Shown piece after piece: positions 44,834 to 56,173 of a DNA stretch of 64,000 bases. Made by a program: the position numbers and the translations under genes. Source of the stretch: Adiantum capillus-veneris (lineage: Eukaryota; Streptophyta; Polypodiopsida; Polypodiales; Pteridaceae); assembly GCA_014529385.2 (NCBI GenBank), contig CM043971.1:33809709-33873708 (forward strand), read 5' to 3'. The first letter of the stretch is position 1, and each line of letters starts with the position of its first letter. The notes beneath the pieces were generated by a model, which was given only the letters and a program-made list of their open reading frames with translations, ran no database searches and had not been told where the DNA came from.

Positions 44834-45762
44834 TGTGGGACGCGTGTCTAACCTCACTATCATATCTTATTGCAGTATTAGCGAGAACCATGATTAAATT
44901 GTCAATCCATGGGATGAAGCTGACTCGACTAGTGCATGGAGGCTACAAGAGGGTGTCAATCTCTCGGAAAACAACTAACAACTCGCATCTAACTCATGCT
45001 ACACTCAAGTGACAGAAATCACTAAAAGCCAATCGCTCAGCAAACGAATCACATCCGTTGCATCATCAAATGACATCCAAACGTAGCAAAACTTCTAGGA
45101 CATGTTTATTAGACCTAAGCACACATGCTTATGGTCTCAAATTCCACTTTAGGTCAAGTTCCAAAATCATGATTATTAACAGCAGTGGATTTTTGACTTA
45201 GTCGTTTTTGACCCAGAATGCATCTAAATGCTTAGCAATGATGCCTCAATACCCCGCCTATGCTTAGTTTTTTATTTGAAAGTGTAAATTCTTAGTTATG
45301 ATGAGATTAGGCCGCGGGTCGGCGACGCCAAAAGCTACAAATTACTGTGATATGCTTACGTCAATGCGTAGAGCTCTTACCTGCAGTTGCAATGCAACAA
45401 ACACAACTGCAATGTGACAACTAGGGAGGGAGTACGAAGCGTGAGAAGGAGAGAGGTGAGCGCCGTTAGCTCCCGCTGTGTATTTCATTATCCAAAACTT
45501 TTCAATAAATTGAAAAAATTGGCTTTTATACCTTAGCTAAGGTTTTTGGTGGTCAAAACTAATAATCAGGGAGTTCTACCAAAGATGGGTAATGACAGGT
45601 TGATACAATCTGGAAGCTTGTAGCCCCGGCTCATCAATTACAAGGTTTATCCAAAAAAAATAGGAGTTACAATATTCCCGGTTTATCAAAATAATAAGTG
45701 TTTTTACAATGAGAACTTTGAAAAATGGTATCCGTGGTATTTGGGTTAGCTTGCTGCTAACA
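44834..45762 (-). repeat. 5' LTR of element H
   Basis: 929 bp, matching 8798-9727 with a few percent differences and small indels. It contains the degenerate palindrome AATCATGATTATTAAC (about 45165-45180). Confidence 0.9.
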
Positions 45763-47750
45763 TCAACCACCAAGGACACTTTCCCCACGTTACCTTTGGC
45801 TGCAAAACGTTACCTTTGGCTGCAAATCATCTATCCATGCATCCGGATATAACCCCGTCTCCTCTCTCTCTCGGATATGCACCATGTATCACTAGGGGCT
45901 CACGGGAAGGGGAAAAACTAGAGCATCTCTCCACCATCTACAAAACAACAAAGTAATGTTTTGTGCCATCATGACAAGATTAGTGTAACCTACAAAACAT
46001 ACATAAAGTTTCACGTACAAAATTCAAACCTGTAGAACATGCATCGTGTCATGCAAGCGAAGTAGGGTTGCTCTTCGGGCTCATGTGTGGATTTGATCCG
46101 TGCACTCCACTTCTTGAAGGCTTTGTCAAAGTGGTTCCTCCTATATTTTTGCAATGTGTGTGTGAGAGTGCAGCCATGCCTCTCTTTAGCCTTCTCGTGT
46201 AGATCTGCAACATGTTGATTGTCGCCCTCCATTTTCTCGGCCATCTCAAGAACTCTCCTATAACAAATAAGAGGACACAAGTGAGATCACCAACATGCTG
46301 ATTCAAGGACATAATCAATTGATCCACCTTTTTAATTGCCACCAATACACATGGTAGCGAAACCATTGGATCCATGCCTTCTCTATCAACCAACATGCTG
46401 ATTCAAGGACATAATCAATTGATCCACCTTTTTAATTGCCACTAATACATGTGGTAGAGAAGCCATTGCATCCATTCTTTCTCCGTCAACCCTATTCCAT
46501 TCTCTTTCAAGGTTGCATCACCACCTTGGAGCATGTCGATCAAGCGGCACTTTCTAACATGGGAAAAGTGTCTTCTTTTTTATTGACACATAATGAAGAG
46601 AGAAAGATATCAAAATACTTACAAACATTTACTTACTCTTCTGGGCTAATGAGTGTCCATGCAACCTCTGTCACTCTAGATGGTGTCATTTTGGTGGTCT
46701 TCGTATCCCAACCTGTAAATGATATGCATTTTTGAAAAAAGTTGTTTTCATTTTTTGGATTTGCAATTGTTGCTATCTCAAGCCCTTTGTGCGTTAAATA
46801 TTGCTCTGTTTGAGATAGCGCCAAAATGATACTTTGATCGTATGCATCAGGTGCCAAGTTGTAGTCGAAGCTCCCTTTTTGATGGCAGACCTCCAATTTT
46901 GCTATTGTACTTAGTATCAAACTCTTCCTATCATTTGCAAAGGACACAATCAAACATATATAATGAAAATTCATAATCAAATCACATGCTCAATTAACAT
47001 TGCTTTCAATGCATACCTTCCAATGAGTTGATCAAGGACAGGCATTGGAAACTTTAGCCACTTTGATTTGTTTCAACCCCTAAAGTTCAAAGCCCTCTTT
47101 GCTACCAATCGCGCTCTTTCCAAAAAAAATTGAACGAGTGAAGTTGGGTCCACTAGCCCTAGCTTTCTCATCATGAATATATCGTGCACAGTGGTGTGAG
47201 GGACTGAAATCCTTGTAGCCCTGTAGAACACTTGCGTGTAATACACATTGTCATAAACAATAAGATGCGTTTACATTCACAAGAAACAATTGGATTTAGC
47301 TGTTTATCATTCCCAAAACCCATAGAAACTCCGTTGTCTGATGGGATTGAAAATCCATAAGCACGCATTCGATGCATGGTGCCTCCTCAATGGGGATGTC
47401 GTTCTTGTTCATCCACTGCATCCGTGCCTCCAATTTGTGGTTTCCATCCCAAACCACAAAGTATCTCTCAGCCATATGACTAGGCTTGGGGATTGGATGA
47501 AGCTCCTCGTCCAAGTCATATGACATTGCAAGATCTCTCAAGGTTTGATCGCAACGAGAGAATTGTTTACGATCTTCCCGAGAATCCGCTCACTTACAAT
47601 AAATCTTGCCATGGTTGGTTGGTAGCTTTTATTTGCAATGGAGAGTTGCAAATCCACCACATGGTCATCATGCATGTGGATGGCGGGGTTTGCAACTGTC
47701 CACGCGCTTTCCTCACTGGCACATGGACCGTTGGGACACACATTACACAC
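45763..47750 (-). pseudogene. Gene M, 5' part (exons upstream of the H insertion)
   Basis: Unrecognised protein. Minus-strand exons: about 47750-47296 (possible start ATG at 47612; one-base frameshift near 47555; contains …HKLEARMQWMNKNDIPIEE); about 47240-47017 (in-frame TGA near 47080); 46927-46637 with donor GTAAGT; 46257-46030; and from 45937 into the H insertion. The last four exons join cleanly, all in phase 2, which chance would rarely give. In the last exon TAG and TGA stops occur near 45892, and a 20-bp tandem duplication near 45786-45826 shifts the frame. Beyond it the reading (WGKCPWW) runs into 8797 once H is removed. No domain recognised. Confidence 0.6.
46291..46490. repeat. Two-unit tandem duplication (100 bp)
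   Basis: The unit beginning CAACATGCTGATTC at 46291 is repeated from 46391 with a handful of changes. It lies in an intron of gene M. Confidence 0.85.
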
Positions 47751-47819
47751 AATAGCGTGTGTCCCAAAGGTCTACTGTGTGTCCCAACAGTCCACGCTAA
47801 TGACCTAGCCACTAGCATG

Positions 47820-48210
47820 GCCCATGGCATACCACATGTCCATGGGACCACCATGCAGGCTGTCCTTGTGGCCACGTGTATTGTTAGCAGTCAACGGTAC
47901 ACGTGGCATACCATAGTGGCAGTTGTACATCCATGTGGACAGTGCAGCTGACATGTGGCATGACACGTGTATCGACGCTTGATGACGATACACGTGGTGT
48001 GACATGTTGCACATGCTGGTGCCACATGTTGCACCACATGTACCATCGTCAAGCGTCGGTACACGTGTCATGCCACGTGTTAGAGCTGTGCTGCCCATGT
48101 GGCGGCACCGCCACCATTGTGGTATACCTTTTAAGTACACGTGGCATGCCATGTGTACTATCATCAAGGGGCAATATACGTGGCATACCATGTTTCCTTT
48201 GAGCATGCCA
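47820..48210. repeat. Long imperfect palindrome rich in CACGTG boxes
   Basis: The left arm (about 47820-48015) pairs imperfectly with the right arm (about 48020-48210), centre near 48018. The best stretch is CATGACACGTGTATCGACGC on the left (about 47958-47977) against the complement of about 48050-48078. CACGTG or near variants occur about ten times. No coding evidence. It lies upstream of the first visible exon of gene M. It could be a foldback element or a hairpin-RNA precursor. Confidence 0.65.
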
Positions 48211-48227
48211 TTGTGGCAGCCACGATG

Positions 48228-48230
48228 CAT

Positions 48231-48309
<79 letters not shown>

Positions 48310-48472
48310 TGCCACACGTGTGAGGAGGAGAGTACACGCGCGAGGAGGGGAGGTCACACGCGTGAGCTTGAGGGGGGGTGTATTGAGCGGGAAAGAGGGG
48401 GCATCACATGGGTGAGGAGGCAAGTACATGTGCGAGGAGGGGGAAGGGGAGGGGTCACACGCGTGAGCTTGA

Positions 48473-48516
<44 letters not shown>

Positions 48517-48640
48517 TCGACAAGCGAGCTTGAGTGGGGGAGGGGACACGTGTGAGGAGGGTGGAGGGATACAGGGGATTGATCGGGGGGGGGGGGGGGG
48601 GGGGGGGACGGCTTATATGAGGGGTACACGCGTTTGGAGG
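48228..48640. repeat. GT microsatellite, long G runs and G-rich minisatellite
   Basis: A GT repeat (about 48228-48267) runs into about 41 consecutive G (48268-48308). A second G run of about 39 lies near 48475-48513, and a third of about 26 near 48582-48607. Between them a unit of roughly 100 bp is repeated with changes (phrases CACACGCGTGAGCTTGAG and GCGAGGAGGGG). Such runs form G-quadruplexes and are hard to sequence, so their lengths are doubtful. Confidence 0.8.
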
Positions 48641-48659
48641 AGTTTAGGGAGAGTACACA

Positions 48660-48934
48660 CACATATATTTTGAATAAAATTTTGGATTTTAAAAAAAAAA
48701 ATAAAAAAAATACACTTGTTGAAATATTAAAATATTATTAAATTTAAAATTATAATGGTTATATTATTCCACGTGAGTATATAAACAATTTGTTAGTTAT
48801 TATAATAAGGTCTTATGCTTAATTTGTTTGTTTAGCTTATTCTTATGGCTTGTTCTTTATTGTTTCTTGATAAAGAACTTTCTTAACCTTTTTACAATGA
48901 TAAATTTATAATATCAAAATTATTTCTTTTAGAA
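48660..48934. other. AT-rich spacer
   Basis: Very AT-rich non-coding DNA between the G-rich minisatellite and the next coding-like region. I see no feature in it. Confidence 0.6.
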
Positions 48935-50033
48935 ATAATTTATCCAACGCAATTTACAGCTGTAGATGCAGTGATCAAAGTTGGTGATATTGAGATGACT
49001 TTGCCTCTTGAAAGAACGCTCAACAATTTAGGTGAAATCACCTATGTATTGGATGAACAACTTTCACATAAATAAAAAGTCAATGTATCTCATGTTGTAC
49101 ACTCTACAGGCTCACCTAACATGTTTCTCATTGCCATTGTGGATAGTCCCCCAAAGATGCACATCGCTCAAAAAAAAAGTAGATCTTTTCACCACGCCTC
49201 AAGTTTTGCTCCCAAATAGCTTCAAGAGGAGTACAAGGAAAAAACTTCTACAGGCCAAAAAGACGGGTACATTGACAAAGTTCTTAATGCAAATACAATG
49301 AGTGGACCAGGTTATAAATATTCCAATAGCTTACAATGATGATCTCGTTTTAGAATTTCCACCCACCATGGGGAGGTTGCACCATATGGATACAATGGAG
49401 CATAAGTATGATCCTCATCTGTGGTCGAAGCCTCAAACATCCAATATAGTTTTCCCAGGTGTAGTGTGTCTTAGTCATTGCCTAGGATCTCTGAAGTGCA
49501 TGAATGAACAAGGTGCCCATCTGGTTAATTATCATATTCCCAATACAAGCCATTTCAGTGGGTACATACAAAAGGCACCTACACCCAAACAATATTGTAA
49601 GATTGGAGATAAGAGCCTTACATGCCACTTTTGTAAGGTAATTGCTTTCTGCATTGCAACATGTGACTGTGTAGTATATTATGGCATGCCATCAGATGAG
49701 ACGGCAACCAAAGTCATGATTCATCGTGGCACACATAGACATGATGTGCGCAACGGTACATCCAAAACACTAACGGATTGCACTAAGGTGATGGTGCAAA
49801 GGATTTTGACCGTAGAAACACATGAAAGAGCCAGGAAGGTTCAAATGTGTTTTGCAAAAGAAATTATAAGTACAACACATCTTTGCAGCAACACCGACGA
49901 GGAAAGTTTAGGTAAGCAACAACTATTTGCAATCGTTGAGAAGTTGGGACAATTAGTGGAAGATAATTGGTATGTGAATTTCTCAAATTCTTATTTCAAT
50001 GCAGAACTCTATGCTAAATTATTTTTGCTCTAA
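48935..50033 (+). pseudogene. Unrecognised protein with a Cys/His cluster, possibly transposase-derived
   Basis: A frame from about 48935 (two stops) shifts near 49285 into an open frame 49302-50033 (243 codons). The central part has CHFCKVIAFCIATCDC followed, about 20 residues on, by HRGTHRHDV. Spacing is C-x2-C-x5-C-x3-C … H-x3-H-x-H, with alternating hydrophobic residues between (VVYYGMP … TKVMI). This recalls the WRKY/GCM1-type zinc finger at the N-terminus of some plant transposases; that is inference from pattern only. The rest has no domain I know. No transposase catalytic core is visible nearby. Positions 50034-50432 hold nothing I can assign. Confidence 0.4.
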
Positions 50034-50432
50034 ACACTATGAACTTTGACAAGTTTTGAAGATCGGTGTGTAGTTTACGGAGAGGTGGTGACAAAGAATC
50101 TTTTGGCATTGATGCACTCCTTAAGCTCAAGTGAGACTACACATATGACTTTTTCCATGGAAGTAGGTTTCCTGGTCAAGGTAAGGAGGGAGACAAATGT
50201 TATGTCTTCAAAATGTCCATGGTTAATCCAGCATCCGGTGTGGACCTGGTGAACCATGACAAGACGAGGATGGCAAGCTGCAACGTGCATGGTCCAGTTT
50301 GGTCACACTAGACGTGTGAACGATTGAGTGACTATGGCATGTCATGTCTATGATCCAAGGTACATGGTGCACCTTGACAGCAATGTGGGTTGACTTTGAC
50401 TTTCCCTCTAACAATATTTTTACAGCATGAAG

Positions 50433-52165
50433 TGTCATAATAACTAATATCTAATTCTCCTAAATGATTTTCTCATGTTAAACTGATCATTTAATATGGG
50501 GAAGTGCCAGGGGAGAAAAAGCTAGAATATTGGTTAAGTTGGCAGACCAGCCACAATAGGGATCCAAAGGAGGGAAAATAGGGATCCAAAGGGGGGGGGG
50601 GGGGCATCTGCAAAATATCAATGTGCAACAATGGGCTTAAAAGACCCTAAGGTTCAACCCCTTAAGACTTCCAAAATGCTAAGGTTCCAAAATTCAAAGG
50701 TTGTGTCCAAAGGTCATCACTAGGGAAATTGGATGCTTTGTGTGTGCTCAAAAAGTCTTCATGCATCCCTACATAGGAGGGGGCAAGCCCTAGAAGTAGG
50801 AGATGAGAGAGAAACACACACACACACACACTCATAAGCTCCTTTACACAAAGGGAATGAGGGACACATGTCAGCTCCCTAGCCCAGATGCCCACAAGGT
50901 GTACTCAAATCCTATTGGATGGCCATGGAGGTGGACCAATGAGAATTAGGCTAGAGTACATCTAGTTTAATTAATTTAAAAACACTTAATAAAAGAACCA
51001 ATAAGAATTAAACTCTCTAAAAGACTATTGAACAATCTCCCAAGGGGTCCAATGAGCATGCAGCAGCCCAATGGCTTGCGTGATTCCCATTGGCCAGGAG
51101 ACAAAGGGGTGCAATGAGAGTTTAGTTGCATTTATTAATTACCTAAAGCTCTCACGAAAGGGAAAAGGGGGACACATGCCAGAAGGCTATCACTTATGCT
51201 TCTTAATACTCATTGGCTAAGCTTGGAAAGGGCCAATAGGGTTGCAGCATGAGAAAACAGCAAGAGGGGTCGACCAAGAGAAAGTGGGGGGTGATTTTCT
51301 CAAGGCATTATGCACACACACTCACACAAACTCATGTGTGAAGCAAGAAGACTCTCTCTCTCTCTCTCTCCTTCTCAAGCTTTAATGGAAAGCTTATCAC
51401 CTACTCCAAGCTTGTGAGATGGGAGGCCTGCATCAACAACTCTTGGCTTTGTGATGCAAATCCAACCAAGAGCCAAGCTTCAATGCATGCTCATCTCCTC
51501 TACCATGCTAATTACTAAGCTAAGCTATGCTAATATGAGTGATATGTGAGGAGATTCATATCTTTCTCGTAAGACTACTCCTTCCTCTCAATCTACTCTC
51601 ATACCCCATAGCTCTCACCATCTTTGAAGGTGTGTGAGATCTTGGGTCTGAGACCGTGAGGGAATTGATGTTGTGTTTATTAAGTGTTTTGCTTAGTGCT
51701 TGAAGTTTCCATCTTCATTGCACTAGCTAGTATTGAAGGAACACAAAGAATTGTATTGTAAAATGTCTCTCTTGATGGGAGAAACCATAATACAAAACCA
51801 TTTGGAGGGGGGAACAACTCCATTCAAATCCGGTCCTCAACTGTTGTCAATAGCTTAATTTCTCTCTCTTTTGAAGTATTGTTCATGCTATCTAACTAGG
51901 TTTTATGCTTTTGGAGGGGGGACCGGCTTCATTTGGAGGGGGGGGGACCAGCTCCATTTAAATCCGGTCCTCAATTGTTGTCAATAGCTTAATTTCTCTC
52001 TCTTTTGAAGTATTGTTCATGCTATCTAACTAGGTTTTATACTTTTGTTGCTCTCTCCACCCAGGCACTCTTGTTATTCTCATTAGAAATCTATTCTAAT
52101 GAAATGCTCACTATGTTCATGCTATTTTCCGCTACACACAAGTTACTAGACCATTAAATGTTACA
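50433..52165 (+). repeat. 5' LTR of chromovirus copy 2
   Basis: 1733 bp, TGTCATAATAAC to TTACA. It is longer than the copy 1 LTR because a 109-bp segment (51804-51912) is repeated from 51934, with a partial unit between (51913-51933). The CCAAT-rich middle is kept. A CT repeat is at about 51354-51371. Confidence 0.9.
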
Positions 52166-52570
52166 TTGGTATCGAAGCACAAGGTTTCTCTTTTCTTGCT
52201 CAAGAAGGGAGGTCCTCAAGATAGCTATGAATGGTTGGTATTATTAATTGCATTTGAGTAAGTAGAATAGGGATTTTTTGCCTTGCAGTGTGCCTGCCTT
52301 CATGCAGATCACCGTCGAGAGCTATGGTCTTAATAGTGGAGTCCTATGGGGCTTTCCTACGGCTAACCACTATTGAGCTATTAGACGCTTGACAGGAGCC
52401 GATGTTGTTTTGGTGTTGAAAGACCCTCTCTTCTATTCCTTGCAATTAATGGTATTAGAGCCACGGGTACCGTAGCTTGAGTGCTTTTTCTAAAGGGGTA
52501 AAGATGAGTAGAAACTATGGCTTGACGTGCCAAAGTACACCTAAAAAGCTTACACCTAAAAGTTGTTAGA

Positions 52571-54081
52571 ATGGCTGACAATAGTAAAGAGAGTGAAACT
52601 AATGTTGATAACTTTGATTTTGCTAATGAGCAGGCTACTAATGATGCCCTGATGCTTGTAAACTATCTTGTTTCTAGGCTTCAAGAAGCCATTGGTAATC
52701 CATCCCTCCAAAGTGAAGTGCAATGGCAACTTCGTGCTCATGGGATTCTCCAAGCTCCCCACCATGACGAGAGAGTACCTAGGAAGCCTCCTTGTGAGAC
52801 TCCCAAAAGAGGCCTCTCTCCGATTCGGGAATAAGACGAGGATCCATACGAAGGGCTCATAAATTTGCTTCTTGATGACGCATCTCCTTCTCAAAGGAGA
52901 ACTCAAGATCCTCCACCAAAGGAACGAGAAAGAAGTGGGTCTCCTGCCACCTTGAAGAAGATGGCTCCACGAAGACGGCGGGCTAAACGCTCTCCATCAC
53001 CTCCAAAATGGAGAAGACCATCACACACTTCTCCACACCATAATTCAAAGAGGGATGACAAAAGGCAAGAGAAGAAAAAGATGAGAAAAAGGACACCCTC
53101 TTCTCCATCTTCTTCATCCTCTTCCTCTTATGAAAGTGATGGTGAAGACAAAGAAGATCAAGGCAAGAAAAAGGTGAGAAAGAGGTCACCCTCTTCTCCA
53201 TCTTCTTCAAATTCTTCATCTTCTGAAGAAAGTGATGGTGCAACTTTTGAGCCATCAAAAAGAAGAGGCCATAGGAAATCCTATGCCGCGTGGAAGAGGT
53301 CATCCAAGCTCAAGAAGCTCAAAGACAGAGGAAAGAGCATCTCTTTCCTTACCTACGATGGCACCTTTGGTGCTACAGACAAAGTCTTGGCCTTTATCCA
53401 ACAATTTGATATGGCATTTGGAGATGAGGGCTTCACGGAGTCCTCTAAGCTATGTCATGTAGCTATGCACTTTCAAAAGTCCACCAGGCAATGGTGGTCT
53501 AGCCTACAGGGAAACAATGAAGCTCCATGAACATGGAAAGCTTTAAGAGCTTCCATTATGAAGCAGTTTTTGGCCACCGATGCCAAAGACAAAGTACTCA
53601 CCAAATGGCAAAGCTTGAAGCTCTCTCCCTACAAATCCATTCACAAATATGTAGACAAGTTTTGGGACCTGCAACTCAAATCCACTGTCTTTAAAAAATT
53701 GGATTTTGGAGAGCAAAAGCAACAATTTTGTGCGGGCTTAACTGAAGAAATGGCGGAGTATGTCAACTCCCAAAGGCCACGCACCATATCGGCGGTTATA
53801 CACCATACTATGGTGGCTTCTTGAATCAATTTCCAATCATGGGCTAAAAGATATTCTAAGCCCACGAAAAACAAGGATTCAATGAGCCTAAGGGGAAGGA
53901 CAATGGCCAAAAGTCTCCTAAGGGCAATTCCAACAAAGCTAAGGAGAAGGGAGTTTACAAAGGCATAAATAAACTCTCTCCTAAAGAGCTTGAACGTTAT
54001 TGCAAGGATAAGCATTGTTTCAAGTGCGGCGAGAAAGGGCATGCGTACCGCACTTGTCCCCAAAAGAACACCCTCCATGAG
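52571..54081 (+). pseudogene. Gag of chromovirus copy 2
   Basis: The same ATG and RS-like region as copy 1 are readable in one frame with stops at 52832-52834 (TAA), 53528-53530 (TGA, CGA in copy 1) and 53822-53824 (TGA, CGA in copy 1). A one-base loss near 53878, absent from copy 1, precedes the knuckle CFKCGEKGHAYRTC (54016-54057). The base lost from copy 1 near 13475 is present here, so both copies descend from one continuous gag-pol ORF. Confidence 0.85.
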
Positions 54082-56173
54082 ACTCCTAGAGCTACCTTGG
54101 TCAAAATCCAAGAGGAGGAAACTCACCACAAAGGATCTCCTCTATGCCATGCTTGGGGAAAGGTAAGAGAACATGATGCTTTTATTCTCTTTGACCCTGG
54201 TTCTACTCACAATTTCATATCCACAGAGGTGGCCACCAAGCTAGGCATCCAAGCCTATGAGATGGGATATGTCCTGCCCGCAGATGGTGCTTTGAAGGGG
54301 CAAGAAGCTTCAGTCACTCCCTTAATCAGGAAATTGAGGCTCCATGTCCAAAGCTATGTGGACAAAGAGGACTTCTTTATCTCTCCTCTCAAGCACGAGG
54401 ATGTAATCCTAGGGGCACCATGGTTTAATTGCATGGATGCCAATGTTAAATTCCCTGCAAGGAGAATCTACTTTAGGTTCAGGGAAAAGGATATGTACAA
54501 AGATGCTAAGCAAATGGGTAACACCATATCCATTGTACATAAGCAAGCTTTCAATAAGTCAATAAAGAGATCTATTTCTATGTATATGATTTTTGTTAAA
54601 GATTCTCAAAATGAACCTAATGCTTTAGCAAAAGAAAATATAAACAATCACAAGAAATTAGAGTTATCCAATTTTTCTCAAGGGGTTTCAAGATGTTTTT
54701 ATTGACGACATCCCTTAAACGAGGCAATGATGACCATGCAATTGAACTTTTTCCAAGAAGTTCACCGCCTAATAAACCTCCTTATAGAGTTTCTCAAGCT
54801 CAACAAGAGGAGATCATGCAGCAAGTGCATGAGTTAGTTGAGAAGGGCATGGTTAGGCCTAGCTCATCTCCATTTTGCTCACCTGTGCTATTAGTGCAAA
54901 AGAAATACGGCACATATCGTATGTGTGTCGACTATTGAGCACTAAATAGGATTACTACCAAGAATAGGTTTCCCGTTCCATGAGTAGAAGACCTATTTGA
55001 TAAGCTACAAGGGTCCACCTGCTTCAGTAGGATTGACCTAAAAAGTGGCTATCATCAAATAAGGATAGTCGATCAAGACATTGTAAAGAATACGTTTCGC
55101 AATACATTTGGTCTTTACGAATATATTGTCATGCCTTTTGGCTTGACCAATGCACCAGCCACATTCAATTTCTTGATGGAGAAGCTATTTAGGCCTCACC
55201 GAACCTTTACTGGAGTGTTCTTTGATGATATCATCATCTACTCTAATTCATTAGATGAACTCAAGCAAAACCTCCAGGTACTATTTCAAGTTCTAAGAGA
55301 GAATAAACTTTATGTTAATCAAAATAAAAGTGAATTTTTCTTGCAAGAGATTTAGTATTTAGGTCACATTATCTCTCAAGATGGCATCCAAATGGATCCA
55401 TCAAAGCTGGAGGTAATAAAAGGATGGCCTAAACCAAGGAATCCTTATGAACTAAGAAGCTTTATAGGTATGTGTGCATACTATAGACACTTCATAGAAA
55501 AGTTCTCACTAATAGAAGGACCATTACATGACCTAACAAAGAAAAACATTAGGTATACATGGTCTTCCAAGGAGAACAATGCTTTTGAAAAGCTTAAATA
55601 AAAGCTTATTTCTCAACCTGTGCTTACACTACCGGATCTCTCAAAGCCATTTGAGGTCCAATGTGACGCTTGTGGTGATTGTCTTAGAGTTGTTTTGCTC
55701 CAAGAGGGGCACGCCATAGCCTATGAAAGTCGAAGGCTCGACCCTGTTGAGCAAGCTCTAGGCATATATGAAAAGGAACTCCTCACAGTTCTACATGCCT
55801 TAGACTTATGGAAGCACTATTTATTAGGGACTCCTTTCATTCTGCGAACGGATCACCATAGTCTTAAGTACTTCATGACGCAGACCAAGCTCTCCGACAA
55901 ACAAATGAGGTGGGAAAATTTGCTTTCGTAATTTCATTTTCATATTGCTCACACTGCTGGCAAGCATAATCAAGTATCCAATGCACTCTCAAGACGGCTG
56001 AGAGTGAATGCGGTTTCCATAGCAACTCACAATGATCTATCTTCTATGATAGATGAGTATGCTATTGATCCCGATTTTAGAGATGTGATTTCAGCCCTTG
56101 CATTAGGGAAGAAAGAGGAACCATTTACTTTATAAGATGGTTATCTTCTCTATGGCAATAGACTATGTGTTAC
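54082..56173 (+). pseudogene. Protease, RT and RNase H of chromovirus copy 2
   Basis: The protease (FDPGSTHNFIS) is open in 54097-54705. RT with FFDD and RNase H follow, broken by a frameshift and short deletion near 54700 and by stops at 54936-54938, near 54981, 55353-55355, near 55599, 55929-55931 and 56133-56135. Several are CAA or CGG codons in copy 1 turned into TAA, TAG or TGA. Confidence 0.88.

Larger units (their letters stand above)
8798..45762 (-). mobile_element. Element H: defective Athila/Tat-like Ty3 retrotransposon, carrying nested insertions
   Basis: Two LTRs of 930 bp (8798-9727) and 929 bp (44834-45762), a few percent diverged, bound the element. Flanks read CCAAC on the left and TCAAC on the right, a five-base target duplication with one change. 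A tRNA-Asp-like primer site next to the right LTR and a polypurine tract next to the left one fix the orientation as minus. Removing the nested elements (10182-19091, 22080-27257, 29293-39824) leaves about 12.3 kb: 5' palindrome array, gag, RNase H fragment, integrase zinc finger, unknown ORF, second palindrome array, accessory ORF. Protease, reverse transcriptase and integrase core are missing, so it would depend on a helper element. It lies inside an exon of gene M. Confidence 0.85.
50433..56173 (+). mobile_element. 3'-truncated, decayed chromovirus (copy 2)
   Basis: Same family and orientation as 10182-19091. It has a 5' LTR (50433-52165), a mutated primer site (TGGTATCGAAGC, 52167-52178), gag, protease, RT and RNase H. 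Homology to copy 1 stops abruptly at about 56173, within the RNase H to integrase linker (copy 1 position about 15813). Integrase, chromodomain and 3' LTR are missing. Numerous stops show it is dead. Its 5' flank (TGAAG, 50428-50432) cannot be matched to a second target copy. Confidence 0.93.

Noticed and set aside
47805-48662. Long open frames over the palindrome and G-rich region on both strands
   Set aside because: They encode only repeats (His/Thr, Pro or Gly runs) from microsatellite and homopolymer DNA, overlap each other, and show no coding features.
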